Shown: in pieces, positions 28,178 to 37,574 of the stretch
Layout: every line of letters starts with the position of its first letter
How positions within the stretch are numbered: the first letter of the stretch is position 1
Assembly: GCF_025562755.1 (NCBI RefSeq)
Contig: NZ_CP103300.1
Span: 5,830,501 to 5,894,500, forward strand
Source: Endozoicomonas euniceicola
GTDB lineage: Bacteria > Pseudomonadota > Gammaproteobacteria > Pseudomonadales > Endozoicomonadaceae
Reading direction: 5' to 3'
DNA: 64,000 nt
Notes under the pieces: generated by a model
Database searches by the model: none
What the model was told of the DNA's origin: nothing
The model's input: the letters and a program-made list of their open reading frames with translations, nothing else
Program-made: the position numbers and the translations under genes

Positions 28178-29821
28178 TTAATCGTAAGCGCGGGTGACAT
28201 CCACATACAGGGTCAGCAGTTGACCGGGGTGGATGTATTTGCTGGCAAAGTTGTTCCAGTTTTCAATCTGATGCACACGTACATTGAAACGGTCAGCAAT
28301 ACGGGACAGGGAATCACCGGAACGAACGGTATAGTTTACCTTGCGGATAATGCTGTCACTGTTGCCGGAGCCTTTGCTCCATACGGCCAGTTTCTGACCA
28401 ACCCGCAGAGTGTCCCGTGGTGCCATATTGTTCCAGCGGGCCAGCTCGTTGATGCCGACTTTGAACTGGCGGGAGATCGTCCAGAAGCTGTCACCGGATT
28501 TAACGGTATAGCTGACCTTGTAGCGACCGGATACACTGCTGTTCTGCTGAGCCTTACGACGCTGGCTGGCGGTCAGGGTGTAGTTTTCCTTGCCGTTGGC
28601 TGGTACCGGAATCAACAGGCTCTGACCAGTGCGTATCATGTCGCCATTCATCTTGTTGACTTCACGGATCAGTTGGCTGCGGGTATCGTAGCGTCTGGCG
28701 ATGGTGCTGAGGCTGTCACCGGACTTAACGGTGTAGCGTTTCCAGCGCAGTCGGTCTTCTGTGGGTAATTTGGCCAGTTTCTTTCGGAACGGCTCCGCTT
28801 TAGCCAGCGGCACCAACAGATGGTTTGGACCTTCTGGCGGAGTAGACCAGCGGTTCAGGCCGGGGTTCAGGCGATAGAGTTCGTTCAGAGGAACTCCGGA
28901 CAGTTCTGCGGCTTTTGCCATATCGAGCTGACCACCGGTTTTCACCCTGGCGAAATAAGGCTTGTTGGGAACAGGTTTCAGGCTGATACCGTATTTTTCA
29001 GGATTGCGGACAATCTTGCCCAGGGCGATCAGCTTGGGAACGTAGGCTGTGGTTTCCCTGGGGAGTCCCAGATGCCAGAATGTGGTTGGCTTGCCTTGTT
29101 TGCGGTTTTTGTTAATCGCTCGCTGTACCCGGCCCGGGCCAGAGTTAAAGGCAGCCAGTGCCAGTTCCCAGTCGCCAAACGATTTATGCAGGCGAGCCAT
29201 GTAATCCAGTGCCGCACGGGTAGCGGCAACAACATCACGACGACCGTCGTACCACCAGTTCTGTTCAAGACCATAGTCAGCCCCTGTCGCGGGCATAAAC
29301 TGCCACAGTCCGGATGCGCCGGCATGGGAGTAGGCAAAAGGGTCATAAGCACTTTCCACCACTGGCATCAGGGCCAGTTCCAGCGGCACACCACGTTCTT
29401 CCGCTTCTTTGATGATGAAATAGAGATAAGGTGCTGAACGATCAGCTACCCGGTTAAAGTAACCCTGATTTTTGGCGTACCAGCGTAACTCGGTCATCAC
29501 CCAGGGGTGGTTATTGTCCAGTTTCAGGGCCAGACCCCGGCGAATGCGTTCCCACAGATCCTGCGGTCGCTTTTCTACCACGGGTTTTACGGTGGGAACT
29601 TTGGTTTTTTTTGCCTTGACCTTGGTAGCGGGTTGATGAACCGCTTTTTTCTGCACCACCGGAGTACTGCCTGTCTCCATTTCATTAACGGTCTGGCAGC
29701 CGGTTAATACGAGCATCATGGCAGCAGTGCCTGCCAGTCTGGCGATTGATTTTTTTTCTGGCCTGGAATCTGTCTGGTTAACAGGCATATTTTCGTTGCA
29801 GCTCGATTGCGATAGAGACAT
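28178..29821 (-). CDS. mltD: Membrane-bound lytic murein transglycosylase D (547 aa)
   Basis: This enzyme cleaves the glycan strands of peptidoglycan from the outer membrane's inner face. It has a lipoprotein signal with lipobox LTGC (about residues 39-42), a short Lys/Val-rich linker, then an SLT domain (about 105-260). The catalytic Glu lies in MPVVESAYDPFAYS, and GASGLWQFMPATGADYGL is the family's second motif. Three LysM repeats follow at the C-terminus, each opening Y-T-V-(K/R)-S-G-D-S. The first ATG is used here. An internal ATG 11 codons on (29788) would leave a more usual lipoprotein leader, and neither has a strong ribosome site. It lies 40 bases downstream of gloB on the same strand, as in other gammaproteobacteria. 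Confidence 0.95.
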   Translation of the reverse strand: MSLSQSSCNENMPVNQTDSRPEKKSIARLAGTAAMMLVLTGCQTVNEMETGSTPVVQKKAVHQPATKVKAKKTKVPTVKPVVEKRPQDLWERIRRGLALKLDNNHPWVMTELRWYAKNQGYFNRVADRSAPYLYFIIKEAEERGVPLELALMPVVESAYDPFAYSHAGASGLWQFMPATGADYGLEQNWWYDGRRDVVAATRAALDYMARLHKSFGDWELALAAFNSGPGRVQRAINKNRKQGKPTTFWHLGLPRETTAYVPKLIALGKIVRNPEKYGISLKPVPNKPYFARVKTGGQLDMAKAAELSGVPLNELYRLNPGLNRWSTPPEGPNHLLVPLAKAEPFRKKLAKLPTEDRLRWKRYTVKSGDSLSTIARRYDTRSQLIREVNKMNGDMIRTGQSLLIPVPANGKENYTLTASQRRKAQQNSSVSGRYKVSYTVKSGDSFWTISRQFKVGINELARWNNMAPRDTLRVGQKLAVWSKGSGNSDSIIRKVNYTVRSGDSLSRIADRFNVRVHQIENWNNFASKYIHPGQLLTLYVDVTRAYD

Positions 29822-29861
29822 AAATCAGGTTCTGAAATCCGGGTAGCTTACTATTGTACCA

Positions 29862-30659
29862 TTACTGGAAATTATCCTTCCATTCACGGATTACCCTTAG
29901 TACTTCGGGTTCGGGTATTTTCTGGTCAGATGGATTAACGTTAAGTCGTTTTCCAGCACAGTGAATAACGTTGTTATCGTGGGTTCTCAGGAAAGGGTTA
30001 ACACGTTTTTCCAGTCCAATCGAGGATGGAATCGTCGGGATGTCCTGACTTCTGAGGTGTTCAACACGAGCGATATAATCGGCGATTTCCTGATTACCGG
30101 GTTCTACAGCTATCGCAAACCGGAGGTTACTGGCGGTGTACTCATGAGCACAGAACACCCTGGTAGCATCAGGCAACTGTCTGAATTTACTGAGTGAGTC
30201 GTACATCTGCTGCGGTGACCCTTCAAAAAGCCGCCCGCAACCGGCTGAAAACAGTGTGTCACCACAAAACAGGGTAAACTGCTGCGAACAGAAGTAGGCA
30301 ATATGATCCAGGGTGTGACCGGGAACCCTGAGTACCTGAAACGAGTGACCGAGCACATCGGTGCTATCACCTTCATTCAGGGTGTCGGTAAGAAAACGGA
30401 TCGAAGAGTTGGCTGGACCATAAACCCCGGGTTCAAAATGCTGTAGCAGTTCAGGAATACCGCCAATATGGTCGGCATGGTGGTGCGTTACAAGAATACC
30501 GGCCAGATTGAGGTTTCTGGCTTTAAGGGTTTCCAGTACCGGTCTGGCGTCGCCGGGATCTACCACGAAGCAATCCTGAGTCCCGGTGGTGGTAATTAAC
30601 CAGATATAATTGTCTGAAAATGCTTTTATGGCTTCTATCTGAAGTGGAGAATCTGTCAT
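29862..30659 (-). CDS. gloB: Hydroxyacylglutathione hydrolase, glyoxalase II (265 aa)
   Basis: This cytoplasmic enzyme splits S-lactoylglutathione to lactate and glutathione, the second step of methylglyoxal detoxification. It has a metallo-beta-lactamase fold with THHHADHIGG (about residues 59-68), GHTLDHI, CGDTLFSAGCGRLFEGS and HEYT metal-ligand motifs. The HAGH C-terminal domain ends with NPFLRTHDNNV and E-x-LRVIREWKD. The length is normal for the family. It diverges from the methyltransferase at 30937, the arrangement seen for gloB and yafS in E. coli. Confidence 0.96.
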   Translation of the reverse strand: MTDSPLQIEAIKAFSDNYIWLITTTGTQDCFVVDPGDARPVLETLKARNLNLAGILVTHHHADHIGGIPELLQHFEPGVYGPANSSIRFLTDTLNEGDSTDVLGHSFQVLRVPGHTLDHIAYFCSQQFTLFCGDTLFSAGCGRLFEGSPQQMYDSLSKFRQLPDATRVFCAHEYTASNLRFAIAVEPGNQEIADYIARVEHLRSQDIPTIPSSIGLEKRVNPFLRTHDNNVIHCAGKRLNVNPSDQKIPEPEVLRVIREWKDNFQ

Positions 30660-30936
30660 TTACAATCATGCTTTCGTGTGTCGAAAAGTGTGTCGATAAA
30701 GGGTATCGTCAGACTACAAGTTTAACCATGACCACGACCGGGAGCATATCTTTTTTGCTGAAATAATGTAATTTCTGTCTGTCAGCGATTTCAAACAATA
30801 TGATTAGCGAACAGGTTACAGGTTAAGGAACGGGGCCGGTGTAAACTGGTCGAACGGTGATCGTGTAGATATGATGGTCTCTGGGCGCATAAGCGGTAAC
30901 GGAACACTTCTCGGTATGGATAATGGATAATGCCTG

Positions 30937-31761
30937 ATGCTTTGGTTTAAACGTGCAGAAAAAACAAGCTTTAATGAACGGTTACTGGCACTGCATCGTT
31001 GGCTGCAAAGTGGCGAGGGAGATTTTCTGCTCAAGGCAGAAAGACGACAACTTGAGCAGGAACTCCACTATATCTTTGGGTATCATGCCTGCCAGATGAC
31101 CATTGCCCCCGGTGCTGGTTTACTGGATACCAGTCAGGTCAGTCATATTAATCTGTTGAATCCTTCCATGGCCTTAACCGGGGTTGTGGATGAAGCTACC
31201 TGTTCAGACTGTGACAGTCCTGTGATCACCGATCCGTTCCACTGGCCTGTCAGTCCCGGAAGTCTGGATCTGGTGTTATTGCATCATGTTGTGGAGTTTT
31301 CAGAGCGGCCGCACCGGCTGCTCAGTGAAGCGGCGCGCACCATTATTCCCGGTGGCAAACTGCTGGTTATAGGTTTTAATCCAAAAAGCCTGGTCAACTG
31401 CTGGCGCTGGGTGTCGCCAAAGCACCGTCAGCTGTTTCAGGATTCTCACCTTATCGGCTCCGGACGTATGCGGGACTGGCTGACCTTGTTGGGTTTTAAT
31501 GTTGAGAAGATTACTTACGGTGCTTATATGCACCCACTGGACCGTCACTCCCGGGGCCTGACCCGTGAGCTGGTGGAGCAGCGCTGTCGGCAGTGGAATC
31601 TTCCTACGGGTGGGTTTTATATGATGGTAGCGACTCAGGAAACGCCTGGTATGACGCCGGTTCGTCCGGCCTGGGCAGAAGTAAAACGCCGTTTTGCCAG
31701 TAACCCGATTGCCGGTACCAGCTCCTGTGTTGGTGGGAGTGCAGGTAGAGAACGCAGGTAG
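30937..31761 (+). CDS. SAM-dependent methyltransferase, YafS-like (274 aa)
   Basis: This is a class I methyltransferase fold, Methyltransf_11 type. SLDLVLLHHVVEFSERPHRLLSEAARTI is the motif II/III region, followed by GGKLLVIGFNPKSL. The usual glycine-rich motif I near residue 45-65 is weak, as in YafS homologues. Placement opposite gloB and ahead of rnhA and dnaQ matches the conserved gammaproteobacterial neighbourhood of yafS. The substrate is not known from sequence. The C-terminal 25 residues are low in complexity (SSCVGGSAGRERR) and may be extra. Confidence 0.82.
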   Translation: MLWFKRAEKTSFNERLLALHRWLQSGEGDFLLKAERRQLEQELHYIFGYHACQMTIAPGAGLLDTSQVSHINLLNPSMALTGVVDEATCSDCDSPVITDPFHWPVSPGSLDLVLLHHVVEFSERPHRLLSEAARTIIPGGKLLVIGFNPKSLVNCWRWVSPKHRQLFQDSHLIGSGRMRDWLTLLGFNVEKITYGAYMHPLDRHSRGLTRELVEQRCRQWNLPTGGFYMMVATQETPGMTPVRPAWAEVKRRFASNPIAGTSSCVGGSAGRERR

Positions 31762-31866
31762 AGAATCCCGGGTTTTAGTATTTTCGCCGTAAACTCTCAG
31801 ATTTTACTGACGAGGCTTCTTTCCTCTTGCCCGGTTCTGGTTGATGTATCAATCGGAACTGCTGCA

Positions 31867-32565
31867 TCAGCCGTTGATTTCCGGTAAATTCGGAACAGCG
31901 TCTTGCCTGTTACCCAGTAGTCTGTGTATTGCCTCGGCAGCTGAAAAGCCAAGGCCAAAACCGAACATACTGCTAGCAGTCGTTTGTGATAAAGCAAGCA
32001 AAGGGCGATCCGGAATCACCTGTATCCGATGTGCCGCATCCACAGCAGCCCCTATGCCAGAATAGTACGTAGCCAGTCTGGACAGGAGCTCAACACGCGG
32101 AAGAACTCTGATAACTGGCAAATGGTTAAGCCTGAGTACTCCTCCCACAATGGAACCCACAGTAGCAGCATTAAACACTGTAGTTAAGGTATCAGTATCT
32201 TCTTCTGACAAATCTGAAGCCATCATCAACGAGAAGGCAGACCCTCCAAAAAGGACAATATTCACCAATGGGTTCCTTAAGGCGGTCTCCAGGCTATCAA
32301 AGATACTAAGACCAGCATTGGTAGCTGCGTCGATTATTTTCTGATAAAAGCTTCTATTGCCTACGCCTGCAGCAAACTCATCCGACACTCTTTGTCGGCA
32401 CACAGGACACGTCTGATGTCGTCCATTGTCAAACCAGAGAGCAAGGCAGGACCTTCCGCAGACATGCGTTTCGAAGCAAGGTAGAGTAATTTTCTGATGC
32501 GGCAACCCCTCCACGACTTCGTTATTAAAAGGTTCTTGACAAATTACACATACATCATTGCTCAT
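31867..32565 (-). CDS. RING-finger protein, candidate E3 ubiquitin ligase-like effector (232 aa)
   Basis: The first 57 residues form a RING-type zinc site: C6-x2-C9, C30-x3-H34-x-C36-x3-C40, C53-x2-C56, followed by Arg. The fifth ligand is shifted by one residue from the classical H-x2-C-x2-C spacing, but the H34-to-C40 distance is kept. Hydrophobic segments follow (about 104-125, 140-158, 205-225), so it may insert in a membrane. RING domains are eukaryotic E3 ligase modules that recruit ubiquitin-loaded E2. Bacteria have no ubiquitin pathway, so action in a host cell is the natural inference. There is no signal peptide; delivery would need a specialised secretion system, and none is seen here. 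It sits, reversed, inside the gloB-yafS / rnhA-dnaQ neighbourhood, suggesting insertion. Confidence 0.72.
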   Translation of the reverse strand: MSNDVCVICQEPFNNEVVEGLPHQKITLPCFETHVCGRSCLALWFDNGRHQTCPVCRQRVSDEFAAGVGNRSFYQKIIDAATNAGLSIFDSLETALRNPLVNIVLFGGSAFSLMMASDLSEEDTDTLTTVFNAATVGSIVGGVLRLNHLPVIRVLPRVELLSRLATYYSGIGAAVDAAHRIQVIPDRPLLALSQTTASSMFGFGLGFSAAEAIHRLLGNRQDAVPNLPEING

Positions 32566-32872
32566 AAATCAATACTCCTGTATGCAGGCGACAAAGCACA
32601 AACCTGAATTTTCGAGTGCATACTTTAGAAGTAAGCAGAGCAAGTCTAGTATATGGTTTCAATAAGCTTGACCTGTGATAAGGCTGATCAGAAGACCCTG
32701 AGGTTGCCGTTGAGAGTAAAACTGAAAAACATGCTCAAGAATCATTGCCTTGGGCGATTCATTTGGTGAAGATAAACCCGTGGTTTGCGTCCTGAGAAGT
32801 CAGAAGCCCCCACGTTGGTGTGGAGAGCAGTCACTGCTGGTCATATTCTGTTAATTAATCTGGAGAGATAGT
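32566..32872. other. Intergenic region upstream of rnhA
   Basis: These 307 bases lie between the divergent RING gene and rnhA. I see no gene, tRNA or strong palindrome in them. The only clear signal is GGAGAG ahead of the rnhA TTG start. The region must carry both promoters. Confidence 0.5.
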
Positions 32873-33325
32873 TTGAGTAAGCTCGTTGAGCTGTTTACCG
32901 ATGGAGCCTGTAAAGGTAATCCCGGCCCGGGTGGCTGGGGAGTGGTATTGCGCTATGGCAGTGCGGAAAAAGGTTTATACGGTGGTGAAGACAATACCAC
33001 GAATAACCGTATGGAATTAATGGCTGCTATTGTCGGTCTGGAAACCCTGACCCGCCCCTGTACAGTCTGTATTACCACCGACTCGACGTATGTTCGGGAC
33101 GGCATTACTAAATGGATAGCGGGCTGGAAACGGAAGAACTGGAAAACCGCTGCCGGTAAACCAGTAAAAAACCAGGACCTGTGGCAGCGGCTTGACACCC
33201 AGAACCAGCGCCACGACGTAGACTGGCAGTGGGTTAAAGGGCATGCCGGTCACCGTGAAAACGAAATGGCCGATGAGCTGGCGTGCCGTGGTGCTGAGGA
33301 AATAAAGAATCAGACGGGTTCCTGA
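32873..33325 (+). CDS. rnhA: Ribonuclease HI (150 aa)
   Basis: This cytoplasmic enzyme removes the RNA strand of RNA-DNA hybrids (primer removal, R-loop clearance). The four-acid active site is visible: D in FTDGACKGNPGPGGWG, E in NRMELMAAI, D in TTDSTYV and D in the C-terminal NEMADELA. H and K of WVKGHAGHREN form the catalytic loop. The length equals the family norm. The start codon is TTG, preceded by GGAGAG. In relatives rnhA lies next to dnaQ; here a 2.5-kb gene separates them. Confidence 0.97.
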   Translation: MSKLVELFTDGACKGNPGPGGWGVVLRYGSAEKGLYGGEDNTTNNRMELMAAIVGLETLTRPCTVCITTDSTYVRDGITKWIAGWKRKNWKTAAGKPVKNQDLWQRLDTQNQRHDVDWQWVKGHAGHRENEMADELACRGAEEIKNQTGS

Positions 33326-33434
33326 ACGAGGGTTATTGAGGAGTTTCAGAATTGTGATGATGAACGATATAGTTATTGAAGGCTGTTGAGACTCGCTCAT
33401 TTCACGATAGTTCATTAAATAATGGAAACTCCTT

Positions 33435-35981
33435 ATGGATATCGACCCTAAAAGTCAGCCGACCCCTCCTCAGCCACAATCCGATACTTCCGAACCTGCA
33501 TCCACGGCTAAAGAAACGGCTACAAGCCTGAACCGCCAGCTTGAAAAGACATCGGAAACAGCGGTTTCAACAAGCCTTTCCCCGTCAGACCCCAACCGTT
33601 CGGACTCCCCTGTCATAGAGGCACGACTGGTTGCAGTTTATCCATCCATTTCCGGGGTACCACAAGAGACTGTCGTGCAATTCATGAATTTTATTCGTGA
33701 GCAGGGGAAGCGCTGTTTAAGACCCGATGTGGATGCGCTGATGAATCGCCTGTTTGAGTGGTTTAAGCCCGAGCTTTCGATCCACGGTGATCTTACCGAT
33801 TCGGCGATAGACAGTTTTATTCAGCAGAGCCCGGAACACGCCAGGGCTCTGCTCTTTCTGGCGACCACGATATTGCCTGATGATGAGGAAAAAGCCCTCC
33901 GGCTGGTGACGAGAGTGGCTGAGTCTGCTCCTGAAGCGGTCAGCGAATTACTGTTTCGCTGGCAGACCATACAGGGAGTGGTTAATGCTGGCAGTGATGA
34001 AAATGTCGATATGCTCCGCATTTTTGATGACAGCATGAAGCTTGCAGCTCTGGATGATTATATGGGTGTCTGGTTATTGCATCTGATAAAACAGGGTTTC
34101 GTAAAAGGCATTGAATGTTCGGCAAACCCAATCCAGCTGGCAGATAGTGACGGACAATACATTCTGATCAACAGAGTGTGCCGGGGACCTTACCTGGATG
34201 AAAAACACTCGACAATTGAAGAAAAAGCCAGAGACTGCATATTGCTGATGATGTGTGACCCGCTTTCTTTCGGGTTACTGGACCTGCTTCCGAAACTGAA
34301 AGAGCCTACACCTGAACTTATTCAGATAACCAGAAGTATAAGTAGCGACCGTGATGATGAGTTTCGGTACCTCCTGCTCCCCTGGTTTATAACGAAGTGC
34401 AGCAGTCTGTTATCTGGCGTTTCTGATCATGACACTTCCTTCCCTTTCTTTGTCAGTCGTCTGGGAGGAGATTGTACCGCCACTGATCTGACTAAACCCT
34501 TATGGGGGGTCTATGAGGCTGTAGTGGTTGATATTATGAAATCCATGGTCAGGCGCAGCAAAATTCATGAGGCCACAACAGAAATCAGGGAGCATGCCAA
34601 AGTCAAGCCGAAAAACGTTTCCGACAGAGTTCATGAGCTTCGGACCCGTAGAAAAATAGCGGCTGAGATAAAACGCATTAGTGAAGAAGAAACGAATTAC
34701 GATGAGCGGTGGTTAGAAAAGATCAAAGTGTTAAAGAAGACGCTGACTCAGCGGCTTGCTTCTGAAACATCTTTCTCACCCTATTATCAGGGGTTGCTGT
34801 GGTACTACAAAGGCATCATGCATCAGATACAGCCCTTTTCCGATATTTTCCCCAGGGATCAGGCAGCTGATTGTTATCTGGAAGCCGCCAGCCGGTCAAC
34901 AGACGATTTTTATTCGCTCTTTCATATTGCTGCTGACGCTTATTGTTCACGGGGTAACTATGTTGCAGCCGCTGAAGCAATCTCCCATTTGGTTGATTTT
35001 TTTCGTATTTTACCACCGAACGAAGCTCTGGACATCGCAGAAGCGTCCCTGCGAGCTTATCAGGCTAAAAATGAAGAGATAAAAAATTTACAGAACCTGT
35101 CTTTACTTCCCCCGGAGGTGACAGCCAGACTTAACGCTCAGGGGGTTGACCCTGACTGGCTGCCGGAAGGGCAGTTGAAACCGACAAAGGAGCCGGTAAA
35201 AACAAAAAAGAAAACCAGGAAAAAGTCTCATAAAACTCATCGAAGTAAACAGACTGCCTCTGCTGCTACCACTCCTGCTAAGACAACTAAAGAACCGTCA
35301 AGCCTTGCAGAAACATCCACTCCTTCCTCTGCGGAAGTGGCTGCAACACCAGAGTCATCCGGACGTCCGTCGCCTGAATCCCGCAAACGTGCAGAAGAAA
35401 ACGCTGTCAGGGCATCAGGGCGCATGACTGCATTGCTGCCTCAATACTGGCCTGATGAAATTCATAGAGAGATGAAGAATATTGCAATGTCTCTCTATGA
35501 TCCTTTTGAAGAGCTGGAGATATTGGAAAAACTGCAAATTAAGTACGATAAACAGGCCGGGATTGAGCGAATTTATGAAGAGTCTGCATGGTCGTTGATC
35601 CGGATACAGAAACAACCTGATACAGCCTGCGTCTACACCGGGCATGATATCTATGCCAGGGCATCACTGGAGATACTGGATGAAGCTGAGAGTTTTTTAA
35701 ACCGGGCGTTATGCAGGAAGCTGGGAGTTGGTTTATCAGAACTTCCGAAAGAGCCTGCAGCCTGTACGATACTGGCTGATCAGCGTGCCAATTTTTTTGA
35801 TAATGAGAAAGACCGAACCAGTTATCTGACCGGGTTCAGCTGCATTATGCAGTCACTTGGACATGTTCGTTATCAGAGGGAAGAATTTGTCAGTCGGGGA
35901 GGACGCCATGCCATTCAGTTATTAACCCGGGCCTCCTATGGGCAGAAAATTTCGATTCGGTCCAGAGGGAATCCTACATAA
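33435..35981 (+). CDS. Modular protein sharing the C-terminal module of the 2854-6078 protein (848 aa)
   Basis: I recognise no enzyme. There is no signal peptide; residues 1-55 are polar, rich in Ser/Thr/Pro. The middle (about 60-570) is helical and repeat-like, with a stretch (YYKGIMHQIQ...AADCYLEAASRS...LFHIAADAY) typical of TPR/Sel1-type repeats. A Lys-rich linker (PVKTKKKTRKKSHKTHR, about 585-605) and a Ala/Thr/Ser linker follow. The C-terminal module contains GIERIYEESAW (about 710), matching GIERIWEEAGW of the 1074-residue protein, plus a similar downstream helix. It is inserted between rnhA and dnaQ, normally neighbours. It is likely a lineage-specific member of the same family as 2854-6078, perhaps a cytoplasmic or injected form. 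The role is unknown. Confidence 0.75.
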   Translation: MDIDPKSQPTPPQPQSDTSEPASTAKETATSLNRQLEKTSETAVSTSLSPSDPNRSDSPVIEARLVAVYPSISGVPQETVVQFMNFIREQGKRCLRPDVDALMNRLFEWFKPELSIHGDLTDSAIDSFIQQSPEHARALLFLATTILPDDEEKALRLVTRVAESAPEAVSELLFRWQTIQGVVNAGSDENVDMLRIFDDSMKLAALDDYMGVWLLHLIKQGFVKGIECSANPIQLADSDGQYILINRVCRGPYLDEKHSTIEEKARDCILLMMCDPLSFGLLDLLPKLKEPTPELIQITRSISSDRDDEFRYLLLPWFITKCSSLLSGVSDHDTSFPFFVSRLGGDCTATDLTKPLWGVYEAVVVDIMKSMVRRSKIHEATTEIREHAKVKPKNVSDRVHELRTRRKIAAEIKRISEEETNYDERWLEKIKVLKKTLTQRLASETSFSPYYQGLLWYYKGIMHQIQPFSDIFPRDQAADCYLEAASRSTDDFYSLFHIAADAYCSRGNYVAAAEAISHLVDFFRILPPNEALDIAEASLRAYQAKNEEIKNLQNLSLLPPEVTARLNAQGVDPDWLPEGQLKPTKEPVKTKKKTRKKSHKTHRSKQTASAATTPAKTTKEPSSLAETSTPSSAEVAATPESSGRPSPESRKRAEENAVRASGRMTALLPQYWPDEIHREMKNIAMSLYDPFEELEILEKLQIKYDKQAGIERIYEESAWSLIRIQKQPDTACVYTGHDIYARASLEILDEAESFLNRALCRKLGVGLSELPKEPAACTILADQRANFFDNEKDRTSYLTGFSCIMQSLGHVRYQREEFVSRGGRHAIQLLTRASYGQKISIRSRGNPT

Positions 35982-36111
35982 ATACCGGGTCAGGAAGTCG
36001 TTTTCCCGCCACCCTCAGAAATCCTGAGACAAACACTGACGAATTCTATGACGTTGGTTGATATAATCAGGACACTTATATTCAGGGAGCTATAGCTCAC
36101 AGGACTTTATT

Positions 36112-36804
36112 GTGGCAGCAAGACAGATTGTGATGGATACGGAAACCACGGGTATTGATCCCAAAAGTGGTCACCGGATCGTAGAAATCGGTTGTGTCGA
36201 AATGATCGACCGTAAACTGACGGGCAACACGTTCCATGTTTACATCAATCCTGAAAGAGAGATGGATGCGGAGGTTATTGCCGTACACGGCATCACCAAT
36301 GAGTTTGTAAAAGACAAACCATTGTTCAGTGCAGTGGTGGATGACTTTCTGGCATTCGTCAAAGATTCAGAGATGATTGCCCATAACGCCACCTTTGACG
36401 TTAACTTCCTCAACCATGAACTCAAGCTGCTCAGGCGGGGTCTGGGCAAGGTTGAAGATTACTGCACCATAACCGACAGCCTGGAACTGGCGCGCAAAAA
36501 ACATCCCGGACAGAAAAATAACCTGGATGCCCTGTGTAAACGTTATTTTATTGATAACTCTTCCCGGGTTTTTCATGGGGCGTTGCTTGACTCGGAGATT
36601 CTGGCGGAAGTTTACCTTGCTATGACGGGCGGTCAGACATCGCTGTTGCTGGGGGGAATTGGTGGTGAAGATGTTGATGGTTCAACCATTCGCCGTCTGC
36701 CTGAAGGGCGACCTCTCACGCGCGTGATCAGGCCAACGGCTGAAGAGATGCAGTTGCATCGTGAGAAGCAGGAAAAAATAGGGCAGGATAGCTCTCTTCT
36801 TTAA
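36112..36804 (+). CDS. dnaQ: DNA polymerase III epsilon subunit, 3'-5' proofreading exonuclease (230 aa)
   Basis: This is the proofreading subunit of the replicative polymerase core. The DEDDh exonuclease motifs are in order: MDTETTGID (Exo I, D and E), NATFDVNFL (Exo II, D) and HGALLDSEILAEVY (Exo III, H and D). The C-terminus carries a short tail (GRPLTRVIRPTAEE) that in the family links to the alpha subunit. The start is GTG at 36112. The length is slightly below the E. coli protein, normal for the group. It ends before an inverted repeat shared with the convergent aquaporin gene. Confidence 0.96.
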   Translation: MAARQIVMDTETTGIDPKSGHRIVEIGCVEMIDRKLTGNTFHVYINPEREMDAEVIAVHGITNEFVKDKPLFSAVVDDFLAFVKDSEMIAHNATFDVNFLNHELKLLRRGLGKVEDYCTITDSLELARKKHPGQKNNLDALCKRYFIDNSSRVFHGALLDSEILAEVYLAMTGGQTSLLLGGIGGEDVDGSTIRRLPEGRPLTRVIRPTAEEMQLHREKQEKIGQDSSLL

Positions 36805-36820
36805 CTTAGGCTCCCAGGTT

Positions 36821-36882
36821 ACCCTGACACCGGCAGAGTCCGCCGTTCAAATTGGCTGAGTGCTAACTGCCGTGGTCAGGGT
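36821..36882. terminator. Long inverted repeat between dnaQ and the aquaporin gene
   Basis: The arms are ACCCTGACACCGGCAG (36821-36836) and CTGCCGTGGTCAGGGT (36867-36882), pairing with two mismatches around a 30-base loop. It sits between convergent genes, where a shared terminator is expected, but neither side has a good U-run. Confidence 0.45.
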
Positions 36883-36920
36883 GGTTATTCGGAAGGGTTG
36901 TTTCTGAGATCAGCTCTATT

Positions 36921-37574
36921 TTATACCGCAGGCTCTTCAGCGCTTTTCAGAAAAAAGGTATACAGGATGGCTGCGACCATTCCCCCAAGGATAGGGCCGA
37001 CGATGTAGACCCAGATATTACTGTATGTGCCGGTGATGACTGCCGGGCCAATCGTTCTTGCCGGATTGAGTGATGCGCCAGTAACACTCCCGCCCATTAA
37101 AATAGCACCTGCGAGGGTCAGGCCAATGGCAATTGGTGCCAAGTTGCCTGACTTGCCGGAGACGGCTGTACTGAAAATCACGCTAACCAGAAAGAAGGTA
37201 AGGATGCCTTCAATAATGGCACCAGACAAGGGGGGGATACCTTCAGCCAGAGTTGTTGCGCCCAGAGTGCCTGCGCTGGAGCCCAGTGCATAATTCAGAA
37301 TGGCTGCGGCAATAATGCCTGCTGCCAACTGAACGACAATATAGGCAGCGGCTACCGGGGCTTTGATGACCCGCCCCAGCCAGAGGCCAATCGTGACTGC
37401 CGGGTTAAAATGAGCGCCCGACAAGCGACCATAAGCAAGAGCAAACGTCAGTATCACCAAGCCGTGGGCTAAAGCCACGGCCACCAGGCTGCTGGCTAAT
37501 GCGCCGGTACCGGCACCAATGAAAATAAGGGCAAATGTGCCGATAAACTCGGCGGTTAATGCTTTAGGACACAT
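36921..37574 (-). CDS. Aquaporin / MIP family channel (217 aa)
   Basis: This is an inner-membrane water or small-solute channel. It has six membrane helices and the two half-helix NPA motifs in HFNPAVTIG and SLNPARTIG. I start it at ATG 37574, because AAGGAGG lies seven bases upstream and the protein then begins MCPKALTAEFIGTFALIFI, the normal MIP N-terminus. The longer frame to 37874 has no such support. The selectivity-filter region and short length resemble water-selective AqpZ-type members more than GlpF, but this is not decisive. It diverges from nudC. An osmoregulation role is plausible in a marine organism. Confidence 0.9.
   Translation of the reverse strand: MCPKALTAEFIGTFALIFIGAGTGALASSLVAVALAHGLVILTFALAYGRLSGAHFNPAVTIGLWLGRVIKAPVAAAYIVVQLAAGIIAAAILNYALGSSAGTLGATTLAEGIPPLSGAIIEGILTFFLVSVIFSTAVSGKSGNLAPIAIGLTLAGAILMGGSVTGASLNPARTIGPAVITGTYSNIWVYIVGPILGGMVAAILYTFFLKSAEEPAV

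Noticed and set aside
28220..29437. Two rightward frames of about 180-205 residues opposite mltD
   Set aside because: The MltD protein with its SLT domain and three LysM repeats explains this DNA.
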